Assembly (NCBI GenBank): GCA_902580765.1
Contig: CACHLW010000008.1
Coordinates: 1-47,414 of the forward strand
Source: an uncultured Alphaproteobacteria bacterium
GTDB lineage: Bacteria > Pseudomonadota > Alphaproteobacteria > HIMB59 > GCA-002718135
Length of the DNA stretch: 47,414 nt
Direction: 5' to 3'
The position numbers and the translations under genes are program-made. The notes beneath the pieces are model-generated. The model saw only the letters and a list, made by a program, of their open reading frames with translations. It had not been told where the DNA came from and ran no database searches. How positions within the stretch are numbered: the stretch's first letter is position 1; each line of letters opens with the position of its first letter. Positions 25,201 to 33,119 of the stretch are shown here, piece by piece.

Positions 25201-27846
25201 ATGATTAATTTTAGGACCCTTAAGGTCAAAGGCTTTAAGTCTTTTGTTGAACCAACAGAAATTTTAATTGAAAATGGCTTAACAGGTATTGTTGGTCCAA
25301 ACGGATGTGGTAAATCGAACCTTGTAGAGGCTTTTAGGTTTGTTATGGGTGAACTTTCTCCAAAACAAATGAGAGGAAGTGAATTAGACGATGTAATCTT
25401 TAATGGAACAGATGATAGACCAGCATGGGATATTGCTGAGGTTACTATAGATTTAGATAATAAAGCAAGAAAAGCACCAAGTATTTTCAATGAAAATGAT
25501 ACCATTGAAGTAACTAGAAGAATTTGGCGAGGTGAAGGTTCAGAATATAGAGTTAATGGCAAGGAGGTGCGATTAAAGGATGTACAATTGCTATTTGCTG
25601 ATGCAGCAACAGGTGCTCGTTCAACATCGATGGTTAGTCAAGGTAGAGTTGGAGCTATTATCGCAGCTAAACCTGAACAAAGAAGGACATTACTGGAAGA
25701 AGCTGCAGGAATTACTGGTCTTCACTCAAGACGACACGAAGCTGAATTACGATTAAATGCTACTGAAAATAACTTAGAGCGTGTTAAGGACGTATTAAAA
25801 GCACAAGATGAACAACTTACAATATTAAAGAAACAATCAAAACAAGCTGAAAGATATAAATATATTCAAAAAGATATTACAAAAGCAAGAGCAAGATTAT
25901 TTTACAAAAAATGGATTGATGAAAAAGATAAATTAAAAAATGCCAATGAAAAAATTCAGTCTGAAACGAATGCTGTCAATGACCAAACACAAGTTGTAGC
26001 ACAAATAAATGTTGAATTTGAAAAAGTTCAAGAAAGTCTTCCAAACCTTAGACTCCAAGAAAGTAAGATTGCAGCTGAGCTGCAGAAATATTCAATTAGT
26101 TTAGAAAATCAAGAAAAAGAAATTGAAAGAGCAAATATTGCGGTAGATGAAACAAAAGTCCGTATAGAGCAAATTAAAAATGATATTGATAGAGAGAAGT
26201 TTTTATTCGAAGATGCAAAACAGAATCTTGAAAGAGTACAGGAAGAAAAATCAATTCTATTAAAACAACAAGGTGATCTTTTTATTCAAACTGATGATGA
26301 TTTAAATACTGAAAATGGTACTAATAAAAAAAATAACAATCCAATAATTGATTATCTAGACTTTGAAGATGGTCTTGAGCAAGCAATTGCTGCAGTTTTT
26401 TCAGATGAGTTAATTGCATCTATCGATGAAGAACAAAGTATTTTTTGGAGAAAATTGGATGTGGAAGATTCTTCCTTTAATTCAGAAATTACAAAATTTT
26501 CCTCTCTAATCAAAGCTCCAGATAATTTGAAAAAGAAGTTAGAATTTGTTGGATTAATAGAAAATAAAGAAAATATTTTAGAAATTCAAAAAAACTTAAA
26601 ACCAGGACAAATATTAGTTAGCAAACTAGGAGAAATTTGGAGATGGGATGGATATGTATCTAAAGGTAAACAAAATAATTCTACTAAAGCTATATTAGAG
26701 CAACTAAAAAATAGAAGAATAAAGCAATTGAGTGCAGAAGAAAAACAATGGAATGATATTTCTGCAAAAGCAAATCAAAGAATAGAAGAGTTAAATTCAA
26801 GGCAAAGTTCATTAATTGGTGAATTATCAAATCTCCAATCCGTTCCTGAAGATGTATCAAGTGAAAAATTAAAAATACAAAAATTGATTGATGAAAATAA
26901 GAATTCTTACGAGCAAATAGCTGAGCAACTTCGTCAAACTGAGCAAAATTCTAATGAAATCAATAAGAAATTAAAACTAGAGGAAATTAAATTAAATGAA
27001 TTGAGAGAAGAGAGAATTAGAACTGAAGGTCAAATTAATACAATTAATGAAGCAATTAAATTATTATCTACTCAAGTAAAAGAAAGATTGAGTGTAGATC
27101 TAGAAGAACTTTACAATATTGGAGAAATCAATCCAAATAAAGTTTTAGGTGAGACTGATGATTTAGAAAAAAAGCTAGAGAGATTAATTGGAGAGCAAGA
27201 ACGTTTAGGTGGTGTAAATCTTCTCGCAGAACAAGAGTCAAAAGATTTAGAAGAAAAAGTTAATACGATAAAGAAAGATCAAAGCGACCTTTTAAGCGCA
27301 ATTGCAAAACTAAGAGAAGCAATTGACTCACTGAATACAGAAGGTAGACAACGCTTACTTGCTGCATATGGAATAGTAAATGAAAATTTTCAAAAGTTAT
27401 TTACCAGGTTGTTTGGTGGTGGAAAGGCTTATCTAAAGTTTACAGATGAGTCAGATCCTCTTCAAGCTGGTTTAGAAATATTTGCTAGTCCTCCTGGAAA
27501 AAAATTACAAAATCTAAATTTACTTTCTGGAGGTGAGCAAGCTCTTACAGCCTTATCTTTATTATTTGCTGTATTTTTATCAAACCCTGCTCCCATTTGT
27601 GTACTTGATGAGGTTGACGCTCCATTAGATGATACTAATGTTGATAGATTTTGTTCATTAGTGGAGGAAATAGCTAAAACTTCATCAACAAAATTCTTAG
27701 TAATAACTCACCATAGAATGACAATGGCAAGAGTAAATAGATTATTTGGTGTTACTATGCCTGAGAAAGGTGTATCACAATTAGTTTCCGTTGATCTTGA
27801 AAAAGCAATTGAGATAAAAGAACAAGATACTACTAATGAATTATAA
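25201..27846 (+). CDS. smc: Chromosome segregation ATPase SMC, short form
   Basis: SMC condenses and segregates the chromosome as a dimer with ScpA/ScpB. Seen: Walker A GPNGCGKSNLVEAFRFVMGE near residue 33, N-terminal head to about 180, coiled coil about 180-370, hinge about 380-490 (DGLEQAIAAVF, then WRWDGYVSKG), returning coil about 500-730. The C-terminal head has the signature NLLSGGEQALTALSLLFAVF and Walker B CVLDEVDAPLD. At about 880 residues it is well below the usual roughly 1150. Heads and hinge are complete, so the shortening is in the coiled arms. I use the ATG at 25201; TTG at 25198 is possible. It overlaps atpI/Z by eleven bases. Confidence 0.94.
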   Translation: MINFRTLKVKGFKSFVEPTEILIENGLTGIVGPNGCGKSNLVEAFRFVMGELSPKQMRGSELDDVIFNGTDDRPAWDIAEVTIDLDNKARKAPSIFNENDTIEVTRRIWRGEGSEYRVNGKEVRLKDVQLLFADAATGARSTSMVSQGRVGAIIAAKPEQRRTLLEEAAGITGLHSRRHEAELRLNATENNLERVKDVLKAQDEQLTILKKQSKQAERYKYIQKDITKARARLFYKKWIDEKDKLKNANEKIQSETNAVNDQTQVVAQINVEFEKVQESLPNLRLQESKIAAELQKYSISLENQEKEIERANIAVDETKVRIEQIKNDIDREKFLFEDAKQNLERVQEEKSILLKQQGDLFIQTDDDLNTENGTNKKNNNPIIDYLDFEDGLEQAIAAVFSDELIASIDEEQSIFWRKLDVEDSSFNSEITKFSSLIKAPDNLKKKLEFVGLIENKENILEIQKNLKPGQILVSKLGEIWRWDGYVSKGKQNNSTKAILEQLKNRRIKQLSAEEKQWNDISAKANQRIEELNSRQSSLIGELSNLQSVPEDVSSEKLKIQKLIDENKNSYEQIAEQLRQTEQNSNEINKKLKLEEIKLNELREERIRTEGQINTINEAIKLLSTQVKERLSVDLEELYNIGEINPNKVLGETDDLEKKLERLIGEQERLGGVNLLAEQESKDLEEKVNTIKKDQSDLLSAIAKLREAIDSLNTEGRQRLLAAYGIVNENFQKLFTRLFGGGKAYLKFTDESDPLQAGLEIFASPPGKKLQNLNLLSGGEQALTALSLLFAVFLSNPAPICVLDEVDAPLDDTNVDRFCSLVEEIAKTSSTKFLVITHHRMTMARVNRLFGVTMPEKGVSQLVSVDLEKAIEIKEQDTTNEL

Positions 27847-28123
27847 AAATAAAAATTTAGAAGAATTAGGTAAAAAAATTGATGATTTAGATAATCAAAA
27901 TAAAGAACCTAATATTAAAAAAAAAGAAAGTGGTGCAGGATTTGGTTTTAAAATTAGTACAGAAATTATAGCTGCACTAGTTGTTGGCGTTGGAATTGGG
28001 CTTATTGTGGATAATTACTTTAATACTAAACCAATAGGTTTAATTATTTTCTTCATATTTGGCGCATTAGCTGGATTTTTGAACGTTTATCGTGTAATGC
28101 GTCGCATTGAAAAGCAAAGGTAA
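27836..28123 (+). CDS. atpI: AtpI/AtpZ-family F0 assembly protein
   Basis: A 95-residue protein with a charged N-terminal 40 residues and two hydrophobic segments (about 42-60 and 68-87). Seen: GAGFGFKISTEIIAALVVGV and NVYRVMRRIEKQ, typical of the AtpI/AtpZ family encoded first in many F0 operons. Members are proposed to aid c-ring assembly or Mg2+/Ca2+ transport. The start lies inside the end of smc, so its translation is likely coupled to SMC. AtpB begins 21 bases later. Confidence 0.85.
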   Translation: MNYKNKNLEELGKKIDDLDNQNKEPNIKKKESGAGFGFKISTEIIAALVVGVGIGLIVDNYFNTKPIGLIIFFIFGALAGFLNVYRVMRRIEKQR

Positions 28124-28144
28124 TTTTAATATTCAATAACAATT

Positions 28145-28879
28145 ATGGCCGCAAAAGATAGTCCTTTAAAACAGTTCGAAATAGATCCAATATCTAATAT
28201 TGAACTTGGAGGTTATAACATTTCTTTCACAAACTCATCTTTTGCAATGCTAATTACCGTTTTAGTGATTACTCTGTTTTTAACTTTAACAGTGAACACC
28301 AGATCAATTATTCCTTCTAGGATGCAGCTTATCTCAGAATTGATGTATAATTTTATTGCTCAGTTACTCTCTGATACAGTTGGAGATAATGGAAAAAGAT
28401 ATTTCCCATTTGTTTTCTCTTTATTCATGTTTGTACTAATTGGAAATATGGTTGGAATGATACCATATCAATTTACTTTTACGAGTCACATCATTGTTAC
28501 ATTTGCATTAGCTGCAGTTGTATTTATTGGCGTAACTATTCTTGGATTTATTAACCATGGTATTAAATTTTTTACTTTCTTTTATATACCAGGTGTGCCG
28601 TTTTACATGCATCCACTGCTTATTCCCATTGAGGTAATTTCTTATTTATCAAGACCTATAAGTTTATCAGTTAGATTATTTGCAAACATGCTGGCTGGTC
28701 ACACACTATTAAAAGTGTTTGCAGGCTTTGTTGTTTCTATGCCATTTTTTACAGGAGTTTTTCCTTTAGCTTTCATTGTAGCTTTAACAGGATTAGAAAT
28801 TTTAATTGCTTTTTTGCAAGCATATGTGTTTGCAATACTGACGTGTTTATATATTAACGATGCTTATCATTTACATTAA
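28145..28879 (+). CDS. atpB: ATP synthase F0 subunit a
   Basis: Subunit a forms the proton half-channels against the c-ring. Seen: 244 residues with about five to six hydrophobic helices, the essential arginine in LSVRLFANMLAGH, and an acidic/Gln-containing last helix LTGLEILIAFLQAYVFAIL. The N-terminus begins MAAKDSPLKQFEIDPI, as in other alphaproteobacteria. It lies between atpI/Z and atpE, with 18 bases before atpE. Confidence 0.97.
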   Translation: MAAKDSPLKQFEIDPISNIELGGYNISFTNSSFAMLITVLVITLFLTLTVNTRSIIPSRMQLISELMYNFIAQLLSDTVGDNGKRYFPFVFSLFMFVLIGNMVGMIPYQFTFTSHIIVTFALAAVVFIGVTILGFINHGIKFFTFFYIPGVPFYMHPLLIPIEVISYLSRPISLSVRLFANMLAGHTLLKVFAGFVVSMPFFTGVFPLAFIVALTGLEILIAFLQAYVFAILTCLYINDAYHLH

Positions 28880-28887
28880 TTTAAAAT

Positions 28888-28893
28888 AGGAGG
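28888..28893 (+). promoter_or_regulatory. Perfect Shine-Dalgarno AGGAGG for atpE
   Basis: AGGAGG lies four bases before the atpE ATG at 28898. Most genes here have weak or no obvious Shine-Dalgarno sequence, so a perfect one fits the high copy number of the c subunit per complex. Confidence 0.7.
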
Positions 28894-28897
28894 ACTT

Positions 28898-29122
28898 ATG
28901 GAAATTGAAGCAGCAAAAGTAATCGGAGCGGGTTTAGCCGTTATCGGTGTTATTGGATCAGGGATTGGAATTGGGAATATTTTCTCATCTTTTATTCAAG
29001 CAGTTGGAAGAAATCCGGCAGCAAGAGGAGAAGTTTTTACAATGACAATGTTAGGTTTCGCATTAGTTGAAGCGATTGCTCTTTTCGCGCTAGTTATTGC
29101 GTTAGTTATTTTGTTTGGTTAG
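28898..29122 (+). CDS. atpE: ATP synthase F0 subunit c
   Basis: A 74-residue, two-helix proteolipid that builds the rotor ring. Seen: first helix with GAGLAVIGVIGSGIGIG, polar loop VGRNPAARGE, and second helix with the ion-binding Glu58 in GFALVEAIALFALV. The first helix lacks the Gln and polar residues of sodium-binding rings, so protons are the likely coupling ion. The only perfect Shine-Dalgarno I noticed in the window precedes it. Confidence 0.97.
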   Translation: MEIEAAKVIGAGLAVIGVIGSGIGIGNIFSSFIQAVGRNPAARGEVFTMTMLGFALVEAIALFALVIALVILFG

Positions 29123-29139
29123 AACTCAATAATTAATTA

Positions 29140-29631
29140 ATGCCTCAATTAAATCCAGAGTTTTTTGTTTCACAGCTCTTTTGGTTAGCTGTATTCTTTA
29201 CTTTTCTATTTGTATTTTTATGGAGGGTATCACTTCCAAGAATAGCTACAGTTTTAGAGAAAAGACAAAATAAAATAGATGAAAATTTATCTTCAGCAAA
29301 AGAGCTTCAAGAACAGGCAATGGAAATTGAAAAAAAAATTAATGATCAAATCAATAAAGCTAAACTAGAAACAAATGAGAAAATTAAAGAAACAATCAAT
29401 GCTTTACAAGAAGATGTTTCTTCTCAAATTTCTTCACTTGATAAAGATTTAGAAAAAAAAGTTTCTGATGCAGAAAAAGAAATTTTAAAAAGTAAAGATG
29501 ATCAGATGAAAAATATTAACAATGAAATAGTTAATATTACAAAACTGACTGTTGGAAAAATTACAGATATAGAATTGTCAGACAATGAACTTAATAAAGT
29601 TATTGAAACACAAAAAGGTAGTTACAACTAA
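29140..29631 (+). CDS. atpF': ATP synthase F0 subunit b'
   Basis: The first of two different b-type stator subunits, the arrangement of photosynthetic bacteria and alphaproteobacteria. Seen: 163 residues; N-terminal membrane segment (about 10-28, SQLFWLAVFFTFLFVFLWRV) then LPRIATVLEKRQNKI and a long charged coiled coil rich in Lys/Glu. Its stop shares a base with the start of the second b subunit. It belongs to the F0 operon; the F1 genes are not in this window. Confidence 0.92.
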   Translation: MPQLNPEFFVSQLFWLAVFFTFLFVFLWRVSLPRIATVLEKRQNKIDENLSSAKELQEQAMEIEKKINDQINKAKLETNEKIKETINALQEDVSSQISSLDKDLEKKVSDAEKEILKSKDDQMKNINNEIVNITKLTVGKITDIELSDNELNKVIETQKGSYN

Positions 29632-30116
29632 TGTTTTCTGATCCTCAATTTTGGGTAGCGGTATCTTTTATATTATTTATTGCAGCTATTTTTAATCCAG
29701 TACGAAAAATCCTTACATCTAGTTTAGATGCACAAATAAAAGATATAAAAAATAAAATAGATGAAGTTGAGAATTTAAAAAACGAGGCTCAAAAAGCTTT
29801 GGATGAACTTAAAGAGAGAGAATCTAAAGTAGAGAAAGAAATACAAAATCTAAAGTTAGAAGCTGAGAAAAGAATTTCTGAATTGAAAGATATATCCGCC
29901 ACTAAATTAACTGATCAAATTGAAAAAAGAAAAATATTGGCAGAAAATAAAATTGAACAATTTGTTAGAGATACCAATAATTCTATCAAAAATTATATTT
30001 CAAGTGTTGCAATAGAGGCTTCTAGAAATATTCTACTTCAAAATCTAAGTAAGGATAAAAAATCTACTTTAATTGAAGAATCAATTACCGAATTTAACTC
30101 TGTTCTAAAGAACTAG
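29631..30116 (+). CDS. atpF: ATP synthase F0 subunit b
   Basis: The second stator b subunit. Seen: 161 residues, N-terminal membrane segment (about 5-20, PQFWVAVSFILFIAAIF), then NPVRKILTSSLDAQIKDIKN and a coiled coil of Lys/Glu/Ala heptads to about 135. It starts at the last base of the b' stop and is the last gene of the F0 set. Three small hairpins lie in the 112-base gap after it. Confidence 0.92.
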   Translation: MFSDPQFWVAVSFILFIAAIFNPVRKILTSSLDAQIKDIKNKIDEVENLKNEAQKALDELKERESKVEKEIQNLKLEAEKRISELKDISATKLTDQIEKRKILAENKIEQFVRDTNNSIKNYISSVAIEASRNILLQNLSKDKKSTLIEESITEFNSVLKN

Positions 30117-30118
30117 CA

Positions 30119-30186
30119 GTAGATTTAGTTACCCCAAAATCTACATACAATATTAATAATTTAATATTAAAAGATTTTCAAAATCT
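30119..30186 (+). repeat. Three consecutive small hairpins after atpF
   Basis: Within the 112-base gap before ispH are: GTAGATTT (30119-30126) pairing with AAATCTAC (30137-30144) around a 10-base loop; AATATTAA (30149-30156) with TTAATATT (30161-30168) around TAAT; and the near-perfect AGATTTTCAAAATCT (30172-30186). None has a T tract, so they may protect or process the 3' end of the F0 mRNA rather than terminate it. Low-GC stems make chance palindromes possible. Confidence 0.4.
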
Positions 30187-30228
30187 ATAGTATTATTAAC
30201 TAACCAAAATTAATGGTAACAAATTTGA

Positions 30229-31170
30229 ATGACAAAAAAACTTAATATATTTCTTGCAGGACCTCGGGGATTTTGTGCAGGTGTAGATAGGGCTATAGAA
30301 ATGGTAAAGGGTGCTCTGAAAAAATATGGAGCGCCCGTATATGTTCGTCATGAAATAGTGCATAATAAATTTGTTGTTGAAAATCTCAAATCGCAGGGAG
30401 CTATTTTTGTAGAAGAATTAAATGAGATTGAAGATAGAAGCAGGCCAGTTATCTTTTCTGCACATGGTGTTCCAAAAGCAGTCCCAGAGGAAGCATTAAG
30501 TTTAAATTTAGTATATTATGATGCAACATGTCCGCTTGTTAGCAAAATCCATAAAGAAGTTGAAAATTTTGATAAAAAAAATTTACCAGTGATTTTAATT
30601 GGCCATAGAAATCATCCTGAAGTTATTGGAACTATGGGGCAAACAGATAAAAAAATTTATTTAGTAGAAAAAGTTGAAGATGTAAAAAAATTGCCTTTAA
30701 ACCAAAATGATGAAATTGCATATGTTACTCAGACAACACTATCAGTAGATGATACGAAAGATATAATAAAAGAGATAAAATTATATTTTAGTAATGTCAT
30801 AGAACCAAAAAAAAATGATATTTGTTATGCTACGACAAATAGACAAGAAGCGGTCAAAAAAATAGCGAATCAATGTGATTATTTTTTAGTAATTGGTGCA
30901 AGTAACTCATCAAATTCCCTAAGATTAGTTGAGGTAGCAAAAAATTATGGATCAAAAAAAGCTATTTTAGTAGAAGATGTAGACTCCTTAAATTTAAATA
31001 TATTTCAAGAATCTGAAAATATAGGCATAACAGCAAGTGCATCATCACCAGAAGTACTTGTTAAAAAACTTCTTGATAATTTGAAAAGAAATTTTGAAAT
31101 ACATATAAATGAAGGATCTTACCAAAAAGAAGATGTATTTTTTAAAGTGCCGCAAAAACTAAACGTATAG
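30229..31170 (+). CDS. ispH: 4-hydroxy-3-methylbut-2-enyl diphosphate reductase IspH
   Basis: The last enzyme of the MEP isoprenoid pathway, an iron-sulfur reductase giving IPP and DMAPP. Seen: three cluster cysteines in AGPRGFCAGVDRAI (Cys16), YDATCPLVSKIH and DICYATTNRQEAV, plus IGHRNHPEVIGTMG and VIGASNSSNSLRLVEVA. Length 313 is normal. It leads a tight run ispH-thrB-rnhA-yceI, a common alphaproteobacterial order. thrB begins three bases after it. Confidence 0.97.
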   Translation: MTKKLNIFLAGPRGFCAGVDRAIEMVKGALKKYGAPVYVRHEIVHNKFVVENLKSQGAIFVEELNEIEDRSRPVIFSAHGVPKAVPEEALSLNLVYYDATCPLVSKIHKEVENFDKKNLPVILIGHRNHPEVIGTMGQTDKKIYLVEKVEDVKKLPLNQNDEIAYVTQTTLSVDDTKDIIKEIKLYFSNVIEPKKNDICYATTNRQEAVKKIANQCDYFLVIGASNSSNSLRLVEVAKNYGSKKAILVEDVDSLNLNIFQESENIGITASASSPEVLVKKLLDNLKRNFEIHINEGSYQKEDVFFKVPQKLNV

Positions 31171-31173
31171 AAG

Positions 31174-32124
31174 ATGGCAGTCTTTACTAAATTACTTAAA
31201 GAAGAGATTGAAAACTTTATTTCTGAATACTCAATTGGAAATTTAGACAGCTTTGAAGAAATTGTAGATGGGATAGAGAACTCAAATTTTAAAATTTTTT
31301 GTAATAATCAACCATATATTTTAACAATTTTTGAAAAAAGAGTAACTGAGCAAGAATTACCTTTTTTTATAAATTTAAAAAACTTTTTAAATAAAAACAA
31401 TTTTAAATGTCCAAAAGCTATCTCAGATAAAAATGGAAAAATTTTAAAAAAAATAAAAAATAAAACAGCTGTAATAATATCTTTTCTAGAAGGTAAAAGT
31501 ATTGAAGAACCTAACGCTGAAATGTGTAGAGAAGTTGGAAAAATGGTTGCTGATTTACACAATCTTACCATAAATTTTGATGAAAAAAGACCTAACAGTT
31601 TAGATCTACAGGATTGGAAAGAAATTTACAAAAAGTGCCTTAATAATAAATCCGAAAAGTTTAATGAAACAATGTATTTGTTAAAAAATGAATTAGACTA
31701 TTTAGAAAATTATTGGCCAACAAATATTCCTTGTGGTGTCATACATGCTGATTTGTTTAGAGATAATATTTTTTTTAAAGATGAAAAAATTTCTGGAGTA
31801 ATAGATTTCTATTTTGCATGTTATTATTTTTATATTTACGATTTAGCTATAGTTATTAATGATTGGTGTTTTAGTGAAAATGGACAATACTTTAACAAAG
31901 AGAACTGCTTAATAATTCTTGGGGAATATCAAAAGTTGAGAGTATTAAGTGATATTGAAAAGAAATCATTAAATATTTTATTAAGAGCTGCTGCTGTTAG
32001 AATATTATGTACGAGAGTGCACGATTATATTTTTCATCCTCCTGATGCAGTAGTTGTTAAAAAAGATCCATTTGAATATTTAAATATTTTAAGATGGCAT
32101 CAACAAAATGATATTTTTGAATAA
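31174..32124 (+). CDS. thrB: Homoserine kinase, choline-kinase-like type
   Basis: Phosphorylates L-homoserine toward threonine, in the APH/choline kinase fold rather than the GHMP fold of E. coli ThrB. Seen: ENSNFKIFCNNQPYILTIFE near the N-terminus (nucleotide region), the catalytic loop GVIHADLFRDNIFF and the metal motif GVIDFYFACYYFYIYDLAI. Length 316 fits. The position between ispH and rnhA is the standard one for this thrB in alphaproteobacteria, which supports homoserine over other APH substrates. Its stop overlaps the rnhA start by one base. Confidence 0.9.
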   Translation: MAVFTKLLKEEIENFISEYSIGNLDSFEEIVDGIENSNFKIFCNNQPYILTIFEKRVTEQELPFFINLKNFLNKNNFKCPKAISDKNGKILKKIKNKTAVIISFLEGKSIEEPNAEMCREVGKMVADLHNLTINFDEKRPNSLDLQDWKEIYKKCLNNKSEKFNETMYLLKNELDYLENYWPTNIPCGVIHADLFRDNIFFKDEKISGVIDFYFACYYFYIYDLAIVINDWCFSENGQYFNKENCLIILGEYQKLRVLSDIEKKSLNILLRAAAVRILCTRVHDYIFHPPDAVVVKKDPFEYLNILRWHQQNDIFE

Positions 32125-32552
32125 TGATTAATATTTATACAGATGGCGCATGTTCTGGAAATCCTGGTATAGGTGGATGGGGTGTCGTGATATTAGATAA
32201 TAATAAAGAAATTTTATTAAATGGTGGTGATCAACACACAACTAATAATAAAATGGAACTTACAGCAGCAATAAAAGCGCTGGAATATTTTGAGATAAAA
32301 AAAGAATTAATCATTTATACCGATAGCAAATATGTAAAGGATGGTATTGAATCATGGATTACAAATTGGAAAAAAAATGGATGGAAAACTTCAGCAAAAA
32401 AAATAGTGAAAAATAAAGAATTATGGATGCAATTAGATAATCTAATTAATAAACATAATGTAACATGGAAATGGGTTAAAGGACACGCTGGTTTCGAATT
32501 TAATGAGAAAGCTGATGAACTAGCAAGGAAATATATTGAAAGTTATATTTAG
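32124..32552 (+). CDS. rnhA: Ribonuclease HI
   Basis: Cleaves the RNA strand of RNA-DNA hybrids. Seen: all four metal-binding residues: Asp7 in YTDGACSGNPG, Glu45 in KMELTAA, Asp67 in YTDSKYV and Asp131 in NEKADELAR; also the handle sequence WKKNGWKTS and catalytic-region His in KGHAGF. 142 residues. With rnhB upstream the window encodes both RNase H types. Its last 17 bases overlap the YceI gene start. Confidence 0.97.
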   Translation: MINIYTDGACSGNPGIGGWGVVILDNNKEILLNGGDQHTTNNKMELTAAIKALEYFEIKKELIIYTDSKYVKDGIESWITNWKKNGWKTSAKKIVKNKELWMQLDNLINKHNVTWKWVKGHAGFEFNEKADELARKYIESYI

Positions 32553-33099
32553 TTTATTTTTTGTTTTTCTGTATTGTAAGCAGAGTGCAGCTAATGATTT
32601 ATGGACTATTGATAAAAATATTTCTAGTATAGAATTTGAAGTTCCAGTTTTGTTAACGAAAAATGTTATCGGTAAATTTAATGAATTTGATGGTTTTGTT
32701 TCCTTAGATTTGTCAAATCAAAATAATAATAAAGCTCTTATAAATGTTAGAATTGATAGTTTAGATATAAATTACAAACGATATAAAGATTTAGTTCTTA
32801 GTGAAGTTTTTTTTGATGCTAAAAAATATCCTTTAGGTCTTATTGATACAAATAATTTTAAATTTAATTATGAAGATAATAAAATTAATTTAATAGGTGA
32901 ATTAACAATAAAAGGAAAAAGTCAAAATATTCCTATTAATATTGAAGTAATAAAATTGGCCAGTGAGTTGGTTCAGGTAAAAAGTAAAATATCTTTTTCT
33001 AGAAATGACTTTAAAATAGGCACTGGTAATTGGAAAAACACAACAATCCTCAAAGATAAAATAAAGATAAAGGCAAATATTTTTCTTTTTAAAGAATAA
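32536..33099 (+). CDS. YceI family periplasmic lipid-binding-like protein
   Basis: A 187-residue exported protein of the YceI lipocalin-like family, which binds polyisoprenoids in characterised members. Seen: hydrophobic signal peptide ending near SAANDLWTID, then NISSIEFEVPVLL, FNEFDGFVSLDL, VLSEVFFDAKKYPLG, the signature ELTIKGKSQNIPINIEV and SRNDFKIGTGNW. Start is TTG at 32536, overlapping rnhA by 17 bases; no in-frame ATG would keep the signal peptide. Role is unknown; placement after ispH would suit an isoprenoid binder but this is only suggestive. Confidence 0.82.
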   Translation: MKVIFSLFFVFLYCKQSAANDLWTIDKNISSIEFEVPVLLTKNVIGKFNEFDGFVSLDLSNQNNNKALINVRIDSLDINYKRYKDLVLSEVFFDAKKYPLGLIDTNNFKFNYEDNKINLIGELTIKGKSQNIPINIEVIKLASELVQVKSKISFSRNDFKIGTGNWKNTTILKDKIKIKANIFLFKE

Positions 33100-33119
33100 T
33101 TTTTTTTAAGATAGATTTA

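Noticed and set aside
25053-25562. 169-codon open frame on the minus strand across dsbA/smc
   Set aside because: It crosses two confidently assigned genes and its translation lacks any recognisable domain.
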